In this document: positions 57,288 through 64,000 of the stretch, piece after piece
How the letters are laid out: each line of letters opens with the position of its first letter
Numbering within the stretch: position 1 is the first letter of the stretch
From: Pictodentalium vernedei
Lineage: Eukaryota; Mollusca; Scaphopoda; Dentaliida; Dentaliidae
DNA: 64,000 nucleotides
Direction of reading: 5' to 3'
Assembly: GCA_031216915.1 (NCBI GenBank)
Contig: CM062294.1
Span: forward strand, 163,883,455 to 163,947,454
The notes under the pieces: model-generated
Told to the model about the DNA's origin: nothing
What the model saw: the letters and a program-made list of their open reading frames with translations, nothing else
Databases searched by the model: none
Translations under genes and position numbers: made by a program

Positions 57288-59060
57288 TTAGCTGTCTAAT
57301 TCGATTCGCACTATATTCTGTCCAGACGAATTTTCTCTTCTGCTTCCCGATTTATATTTAAGCTGATTATCCAGGAAAACAGCACCGTGTTTCAGGTGGA
57401 TTGTCAGCTGATAATGATCTGAGGACACACTGGGATTCTTAACACAAAAGTAATCCACATCTGAAAGATAGTTATCAGAGATAAGAATATAATCTACCAC
57501 ACCATATTTTTATCACACTTGCGCCGTTATACCGATAGCTAGTGTACGCCCCCAGGCTATCGCCCGACACGCGACCATTAACAATTCTCATCTTTGTTGA
57601 TAAAATGTAAATAGCTTCCTGCAAAATGTATTAACAACATTGTCCATGCTGCGTCTGTGATGACACTCGTTAAATGTATAGTCATTTGGTAGAGCAATAC
57701 CCTTATCACTGTCATTTGCAATGTAATCGAGATGTACGCCTGTACGGGAATTAAAATCCCCTCCTATGATTAAAAAAACATTTTGATCAAGATATTGCAT
57801 GTGAGACTCAATAGCAGAAAAAAACACAGAATTGACGACCTAATTTCCCCCAGATCGATGAAATTATTGGTGGTATATACACGGAACAAAATACAAGATC
57901 GTGAGCAGAGTTTATGATCTTTCCATCAAAAATAGTCCAAAGAACTAATTCATTTTGGTACTGACAGTACTTAAAAAATAGGCCGATGAAATCGTCAGAT
58001 GTGTACCCATACGCGCAACTAGTAGAAAGCTGTATGACGGAGGGCCACCACGGATGCCGACATTATGTACACCATACATGGTATGGGTACATATAGAAAT
58101 GGATTGGAGGAGTGTCTAATTTGATGGATAAAGGGTTAATATCTCCGGATCAAATAATCAGATCTACTTAAAAAACTACACAGCACAGCACATCAGTAAC
58201 CGGAATAAATATATAAAGGAACATGAAAATCGGATTGATATTTTTTGAGTTATCTCATACCAAAGGGATTGGAGGAATGTTCAATATGAAGAATAAAGGG
58301 TTAATATCTCAGGATCAAATTATCAGATTTGCACCAAAACTATACAACTCGGCACATCAGTAACCGGAACACAAATGTAAAGTAACTTGACAATCCAATC
58401 AATATTTTTCAAGTTATCGAATGCCAAAGGGATTGGAGGAATTTTCAATTTGAAGGATAAAGGGTTAATATCTCAGGATCAAAATAACAGATTTACACCA
58501 AAACCTATACAGCTCGGCACATCAGTAACCTGAACACAAATATAAAGTAACTTGACAATCCAAGCAATATTTTTCAAGTTATCGAATGCCAAAGAAATGG
58601 ATACGGACGCCGGACGGACAGACGGACGGACAAAGGATGGACGAACGACGGATGGCCACCCCGGATGCCGGCATTATGTGTACCATACATAGTACGGGTG
58701 CACATAAAAAGGGAGAAATTTGATAATAAAAGGCGATACCGCCTTTTTTGTTAGATGATTTTCTTGGGACATCAATACATTTATAGCCAGGAATTTCAAT
58801 TTCAAAACGTTTAGAGTGCCAACTTTCAGTAATAGTAATGGAATTATAATGTATCAACAGGTTAAGAAACTCAGGATCTTGCACTTTATTTATTAAACCC
58901 TGGGAATTCCAGCTAGTATAGCTTATATTGCTGGTCCTCGACAGATTTGACAAGTTATTAATGTATGACATAATATATAGAGCATCTGACCGTCTGTCAC
59001 TGACATTTGAGATTATGAACGCAATCACCCCACCCCCTTTTCTTTTTACACTTAACAATT
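57288..59060 (-). pseudogene. LINE AP endonuclease, split by an insertion
   Basis: Frame 59058-58717 gives SYTSWNSQGLINKVQDPEF, then SITITESWHSKRFEIEIPGY (catalytic Glu in TES) and KKGGIAFYY. Past the element 58032-58715 the frames give HDLVFCSVYIPP (about 57900), IIGGDFNSRTGVHLDYI (about 57765-57715, D-x-N box), VVDYILISDNYLSD (about 57500-57460) and SVSSDHYQLTIHL (about 57430), with the SDH box intact. Several shifts break it. Confidence 0.85.
58032..58715. mobile_element. pearl-like element with direct terminal repeats
   Basis: Three ~167-bp units are marked by TAAAGGGTTAATATCTC at 58128, 58296 and 58461, then GACGGACAGACGGACGGAC. The segment CGGATGCC(G)GCATTATGT with ACCATACAT and GGGT(A/G)CACAT occurs at both ends as direct copies of about 60 bp (58043-58105 and 58648-58710). 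It separates the two parts of the endonuclease frame. Confidence 0.72.
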
Positions 59061-59403
59061 CGCCCTAATGTAACCAAATGCATTCACCTCTTCAGAAATA
59101 GAGGAGTCGCTTTTATTTCCGAAGAGATGGATACAACGAAACACACCAAATAAAAGCAACCCCGTTGATCAGTCCCCGCTAAGTGGATATTTACTGCCAA
59201 GAAGTTATTCGTGTTTATTGTGATATATATATATGGATATATATATATATGAGGTCAGCTAGGGAACTTTAAAAAATTAAGAATGTTTTCCATCTGTTGT
59301 TGTATAAAATTTACCGACCATCTGTTTGACTGTTCGTGATGATTTGACTGATCATGCTGACAATCAATATACGGATGAACATACCCCAAGTCGGTTCAGA
59401 GTC
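59061..59403. other. Leader-like stretch between LINE ORFs
   Basis: Non-coding. GATATATATATATGGATATA at about 59220-59252 is a short AT palindrome, and CTTCAGAAATAGAGGAGTCG with CCGAAGAGATGG at 59090-59130 is a weak inverted pair. Confidence 0.4.
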
Positions 59404-60402
59404 GTTTCGGCCTCGGTGTTTTTTGCGGGACGTTTCGGCCTCAACCGGGGCCGAACGTCCCAGTTGTCGAGGCCGAAACGTCCCGATTTTTTTTTTGTTT
59501 TGTTTTTTTTGATTTTTTTTTTTAAATTTTCGTTAAACTTTCTCAAAAGACTTTACGGTCGTGGTATTTTTTTATTTAATATGTTACAACATTTCCAAAT
59601 TTCTGAGGAACTATCAAAAGCCTGGAAAGAATATGAAGAAAACAGAATTACGATGTCAAGTTTTCTAAGAAAATGTTCAAAATTCTATGCTCCTATCCAG
59701 TAAGTGTTTGGGAAATTTGTTATCACCTGTCACATACAGTACCAGTGGAAATAAGTTGTGGGAATATCACAAGGAACGTCTTGCCACTTTTCCCTCTGTT
59801 AATAATTTCCCTCTGTTAATAATTCCAGCCCTCGAGAAGCTCTCCGTGAGAGCTTCCCAAGTGTTGGTATTATGAACAGAGGAAAATAGGATTAAGATTT
59901 TCTTGTGATTATCCTACAACTTATTTCCACTGGCCTGGTAAATGCTTGCCATCATTTGTAAATTATTGAAAATATTCTATGTATAAATCTGTATTTGATA
60001 AAAAAAATAAAGGAAAACGTTGCTCATCATCGATGGTCTGTGTATATTATTATCTACAAAAGAAAAACAATAAATGAATTATAATTATTTTTGGTGTTCT
60101 TTTTTATCTTTTCAAGTGTTTTATTGCTCCAATATATCTGCCTCGCCAGTAATAGGAAGGTAATTAAAAGTTCCATTCAATGGAAAATCCGCCACAATGA
60201 GGTGCCAATTGGGAGACTGCCAATCAGCACCTTTTCATAACGGATTTCTCCAAATATGGAGGCCGAAACGCCCCCTTCCAAGGGTCGTTTCGGCCTCGAT
60301 GTTTTTCCCCGAGAACTTATCGTCCCCAGTTTCAAAAAAATATCGAGGCCGAAACGTCCCGGGGCCGAACTGGTAAAGGGCCGAAACGTCCCCCCCCCCC
60401 CC
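59404..60402. mobile_element. Unclassified DNA element with GAGGCCGAAACGTCCC motif clusters
   Basis: About nine copies of GGCCGAAACG or its inverse cluster in the first 80 bp (59404-59485) and last 140 bp (60260-60395), in both orientations. The centre is AT-rich. A 40-codon piece (SEELSKAWKEYEENRITMSS, about 59604-59700) is not recognised. A 192-bp palindromic MITE sits inside at 59742-59933. The clustered ends suggest an old DNA transposon with terminal binding sites, but no target duplication was identified. Confidence 0.5.
59742..59933. mobile_element. Palindromic MITE
   Basis: The outer arms CCAGTGGAAATAAGTTGT and the inverse of ACAACTTATTTCCACTGG pair. Inner arms CCTCTGTTAATAATTCCAGC and its inverse enclose a hairpin CGAGAAGCTCTCCGTGAGAG. 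A duplicated TTTCCCTCTGTTAATAA lies at 59788 and 59807. Confidence 0.72.
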
Positions 60403-60539
60403 AGTCTATAGTGTCATTGTGACGAAACGTTGTCTTTTGTTCGGTTCGCCCCACACGGTACAGTTTAGAAGTGTCATTAATGCCTCTCTGAGCATGGTAC
60501 TTTCGATAGAGAGTAGCTTTGGTGCCTGTGATAGTAACT

Positions 60540-61442
60540 TGATACTAGTCCTTCTGTGTATTTCAGCCGTGTAGCTAAAACCTTCGTACCAACATAATTC
60601 AGATGCCAGAAGTCACGATATAAATCGTTACCCAATGAACCATTCTAACGTGAAAAAATAAGACGTGTGATCAATGAACTTCGCATGAAATGTGTCACAG
60701 ACAGATTGCAATATAGCATTCGAATGATAAATGATGTCATTGATCTCACGTGACCGAGAAGTGGGTAAAATTGATGATATTGCCACTTCGAAATTGGCTA
60801 ATTTGGTAGATAAAATAACACATAGTTTTTCCCATCTTTCCAAACTTTGTGGAATTCTTCTCTTGCAACCATTTATACCTACGTGCACGGTTATTTTGTC
60901 AATTTCCGTCCTCTCCGGTTCGGAGTCGAACCAATTTATAAGGCCCTCAAGAGTTTGGCCAGACTGAACGATTTTGAATAAACATTCATCTTTCTTAGCC
61001 AGCTTCCATGTATCAATACCACGAAGAACCGAATCTCCTATCGACAAGTGGCTCATCCTTCGAGATGATTCCACTTTAGCACTAGGCTGGCTATGCCTTA
61101 TACGATCTGGAAACTGTTGGGATATACACACACGTTCGTTTGATTCTAGTGACAAACCTTGGGTGAGTGAAGTATCTGATTCACACAGAGCACTGAATTT
61201 ATTACGTGTCGACACAGACAGAATTGTTTGGTCTGGCAAATCGACACTACGTCCTCATTCCAACAGCTCAGCGCAAGTAGAGCGTTCATCCAACAATGTG
61301 GTTGCTTGTCCTTCCGTCTTTTCGGCAATAGACGCGTTGCGAAATGATACATTTCCACTCGTATCTTTTAGAAACGTGTCCACTTTGACATGTTTGCGCT
61401 TTTCTAACTGTGAAAGTTTAACGTTTAGGTGTTTAACCTCTG
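60540..61442 (-). pseudogene. LINE ORF1, coiled coil and SGNH-hydrolase domain
   Basis: Frame 61442-61255 gives AEVKHLNVKLSQLEKRKHV, a likely coiled coil continuing NEISVLKTKV beyond the 61443-62534 insertion. Frame 61239-60628 (203 codons) has NKFSALCE (13-20), LSIGDSVLRGID (65-76; block I with Ser 70), TVHVGING (117-124; the usual GTND is GING) and ISSILPTSRS (154-163). The terminal block DFWHLNYVGTKVLATRLK is in another frame at about 60595-60540. Esterase-like domains of this kind occur in ORF1 of CR1-like LINEs. Mutation of the N-D block and shifts indicate an inactive copy. Confidence 0.8.
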
Positions 61443-62534
61443 CGGTCCTACTATTTAACGAACACAAACGAACATAAACGAACAGAAGAGAAAATAATAG
61501 GAAATACAAGTTAAAAATGGTTGAGGGTGCATATGCAGGTATATATTATTCGTTTGTAAAATTTTATTCACTTCTGATGAGTATTTTGATGATTAATAAG
61601 GTTTATAAAATGTACGACGGCGCGAAATTCTTGTGTTCGTTAAGTAGTAGCCTGCTTGAAGCTGTCGACAAGATGCGACGAAGGTGTGAAATCAATTAGC
61701 TGTCTATCTGAGGAAGAATAGAATAGAATAGATTTATTGCAATATTACACCCACATGGGCAGTATGCACAAATACAGTAGACAATGTTAGGCCTACATTT
61801 ATCATTTAAAACTGACAACAAATATTTCTTACGAATTTTTACGAAAGAGAAAAAAAATTTTCCGTCTCGTTAGTGGGAGCCCGCGTTGGTGGAGGGTGAG
61901 CTTGTTCGGGGAAAGTGTTCAGGAAAGCTTAAACTGGACTTTAATGACTTATCCCCAAGATATTTTAAGATCTTTAGATTATTATCATTATGTGGGTTTA
62001 CAATATGCTACATGTATCCGAGTCTTGCTCCGCTTTCTAAGGGAAGATCACGGTTTGTCCCCGACTCGCCGTGATGCGTCCTCGGAATCCAAAGCGAGAG
62101 TTTGATGCATGTTTGTCAATCCAAATAATGGCTATAATCTTTATTTATCACTAAAATACTCATCAGACGTGGATACAATTTTACACACGATTAAAATAGG
62201 CGCTTGCCATCCTCTTAAACCTAAATTTCGCTGTTTTCCTCAGCGACATTCTTCCTCAGATAGACAGCTAATTGATTTCACATCTTTGTCGGATCTTGTC
62301 GACAGCTTCAAGCAGGCTACCACTTAACGAACACAAGAATTTCGCGCCGTCGTACATTTTATAAACCTTATTAATCATCAAAATACTCATCAGAAATGAA
62401 TAACATTTTACAAACGAATAATATATACCCACATATACCTGCATATGCACCCTCAATCATTTTTAACTTGTATTTCCTATTATTTTCTCTTCTGTTCGTT
62501 TATGTTCGTTTGTGTTCGTTAAATAGCAGGACCC
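61443..62534. mobile_element. hAT-like element with ~280-bp inverted arms, inserted in ORF1
   Basis: The ends CGGTCCTACTATTTAACG and, inverted, GGGTCCTGCTATTTAACG. The arms 61443-61719 and 62250-62534 match closely (CGAACATAAACGAACAG, GTACGACGGCGCGAAATTC, GACAGCTTCAAGCAGGCTAC). Flanking 8-mers AACCTCTG (61435-61442) and AACCTTTG (62535-62542) differ at one base, which supports hAT-type insertion. The ORF1 coiled-coil frame reads through once it is removed. The centre has no recognised protein. Confidence 0.75.
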
Positions 62535-63835
62535 AACCTTTGTCTTTAACACACTAATTTCATTTGCCAGTTTATTTTTACCCACTAGGGCTTTCCAAAT
62601 TTCCAAAAGTTCAAGTCTGCCAACCTATTGGTCGCGATCCACTTTTGAAGAGTTATCAATTCGTGCCTTCAAATTCCCCACATTGGAGTTGTTTTCATCA
62701 GTATGGTCTGTCTGTGAAAGTTTAATTTCTTAGACAGAGAGCTGAATGTCGTGTATTGCTTGACGCATATCGTATAGGCTCTGTAGATCAGCCTGGGCTG
62801 TTCTCTTAAGAGTCCGTCTTTTTGGCGTCTTGGGAGTGAGATGGTTTTGCTCTTAGTTTAGCAGGTGTTTTAACATTTATCCTCGTTATTGGTTAACCCT
62901 TTACCTAACGTAACGGCCAAAACCGGCCAGCGCTATTCTCAAAAATCGCCAATTAATTTCATTATTTTTTTCACTTTTTGTCTCAAAAACATAGGTTATG
63001 ACTCCTCGTTGGAACGAGCTCGTCGAGCTCGTTCCAACAAGGAGTCATAACCTATGTTTTTGAGACAAAAAATGAAAAAAAATTAGTTATTCAAGAATTA
63101 TTTTTGCAAGTGTCGTCTGCTTTTCAGGTTAGGTAAAGGGTTAATAACGTGAGCTGAGATATGATCAATAAGTTCGTCAACATCAATAGACACGTTACTT
63201 GAGAATGCTGCTTGGTAAATTGGTGGAAGTTCTTTGGAAATCCACCAATGTATATTTTGTTTCGAACCTTGGATTAGCATTTTGTTGCTGGCGCGATATA
63301 TATGCAGTCGAACACAGTTAGATTTATTTCTCAGAATACGCATTTTGTCCTCAACGATCGTCCCAGATTTATCTTTCACGAGTTCCCAAGAAATATTGTC
63401 CTTGGGGCCATTGCATTCCACGTTCCAGTAACTGTTTCTGGCACCCACACAATAACGTTCAAATTTTGTCGTGTCAAGAGTAATTACAAGTGACTTGCCT
63501 TGATTTTTCAAATCTATTTCACAAATGTCGTCAATAATCGAATTCCGTTTTTCTTCAGAGTCCTTGGAATATGCAGATCATATTTTTTTGTTTCGATAGG
63601 CAGAGCCCTTGCGTTTGCATTAACGTCCTTCCATAAGCAGATTGTCCTCATCGGTGATATCTATATTGTCGCTTTCGCAAAATAACTGACGGTCAATGTC
63701 TATGGTTTCGTAATCAATTACAGTTGAAGTTAGAAAATCTGCATTATTCTCTTCTACTCCGTCTCTGTTGTCACAAAGGGAATTTTCCAAGGTTAAGTCC
63801 ATTGTTCCAATACTTCCTGATGATAAACCCATAGT
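62535..63835 (-). pseudogene. LINE ORF1, N-terminal part
   Basis: Frame 63832-63620 starts MGLSSGSIGTMDLTLENS and is acidic (VIDYETIDIDRQLF). After a shift, frame 63511-63146 gives WNVECNGPKDNISWELVKD, ILRNKSNCVRLHIYRAS and VDELIDHISAHVI. The MITE 62893-63144 then interrupts. Beyond it KTPAKLRAKPSHSQDAKKTD and LQSLYDMRQAIHDIQLS (about 62800-62730) lead to GKNKLANEISVLKTKV before the next insertion. No domain in this part is recognised; it may be the RNA- or partner-binding part of ORF1 (inference). Confidence 0.6.
62893..63144. mobile_element. piggyBac-like palindromic MITE, complete and young
   Basis: TTAA borders (62893-62896 and 63141-63144). The ends are CCCTTTACCTAACG and the inverse of GTTAGGTAAAGGG. 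The core palindrome (about 62975-63078) spans GTCTCAAAAACATAGGTTAT to its inverse around GAGCTCGTCGAGCTC and is almost free of mismatches. It interrupts ORF1 of the minus-strand LINE. Confidence 0.87.
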
Positions 63836-63870
63836 GCATAAAACATAGGTTTTTCTGAATACAAACTTTA

Positions 63871-64000
63871 GATGAAAGTGTCAATGTTTAGATGAAAGCG
63901 TCAATGACACTGTATCTCAACTTGACAAACTTGAACTTCGTAAGTTATAAAAACGGCAAAATTGAAGATCATTAGTACCAATTGTGTGTGCACAACGTCA
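63871..64000 (+). mobile_element. Start of a pearl-like element, cut by window edge
   Basis: TTAGATGAAAGTGTCAATG is tandemly doubled (63868 and 63886) and leads into GTCAATGACACTGTATCTCA and ACTTG. This matches the left ends at 27321, 33046 and 40979. The rest lies beyond the window. Confidence 0.65.

Larger units (their letters stand above)
55824..63840 (-). mobile_element. Non-LTR retrotransposon with SGNH-type ORF1, multiply interrupted
   Basis: Reading the minus strand: ORF1 N-terminal part (63832-62535), ORF1 coiled coil and SGNH domain (61442-60540), endonuclease (59060-57288) and RT (56888-55824). Insertions at 62893-63144, 61443-62534, 59404-60402 and 58032-58715 interrupt the series, each separating matching parts. 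The 3' end is lost at 55823. Joining the ORF1 and ORF2 parts into one element is inferred from order and orientation; the assignment of 59404-60402 as an insertion is the least certain. Confidence 0.75.

Overview
This window reads as animal nuclear DNA, most likely from a marine mollusc and probably a bivalve. The reasons are the many TACATGTA-type words, intronless retroelement fragments, and several elements with tandem-repeat cores and tetranucleotide tails like the oyster 'pearl' (Helitron-related) family. I found no host gene, tRNA, rRNA or CRISPR array that I can support. Nearly every recognisable block is a transposable element or its remnant, and many sit inside one another.

Layout. 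1-3.1 kb: palindromic MITEs and a short pearl-like element. 3.1-11.6 kb: a hAT element with a perfect 8-bp target-site duplication (TSD). It holds a DIRS-type tyrosine-recombinase retrotransposon (gag-like, RT-RNase H and recombinase genes, all broken, minus strand), which itself holds a pearl-like element. 11.6-25.8 kb: a MITE field (TTAA-flanked piggyBac-like, TA-flanked mariner-like, palindromes). One MITE is split by a 2.7-kb pearl-like element with six 169-bp repeats. 26-27.2 kb: a decayed MULE with a FLYWCH zinc finger. 27.3-29.2 kb: a pearl-like element. 30.4-39.6 kb: a plus-strand non-LTR retrotransposon ending in AATAAA and poly(A), broken by a hAT element and by a 4.1-kb element whose core is a four-monomer higher-order repeat. 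41-43 kb: another pearl-like copy. 44.6-45.5 kb: a hAT element with a perfect TSD. 47.4-50.9 kb: a foldback element with arms of about 0.9 kb around a broken SGNH-hydrolase gene. 53.3-55.3 kb: a Ty3/gypsy gag remnant. 55.8-63.8 kb: a minus-strand non-LTR retrotransposon (SGNH-type ORF1, endonuclease, RT) cut by at least four insertions. 63.9 kb to the end: the start of another pearl-like copy.

The genes do not form a host pathway. They are parts of separate mobile elements, and their nesting gives a relative order of insertion. I see no clearly new biological system. The most unusual items are the foldback element carrying an SGNH gene, the higher-order repeat inside a transposon, repeated nuclear-receptor-like half-sites, and near-uniform 161-171 bp tandem periods in unrelated elements. 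All frame and homology calls were made by eye.
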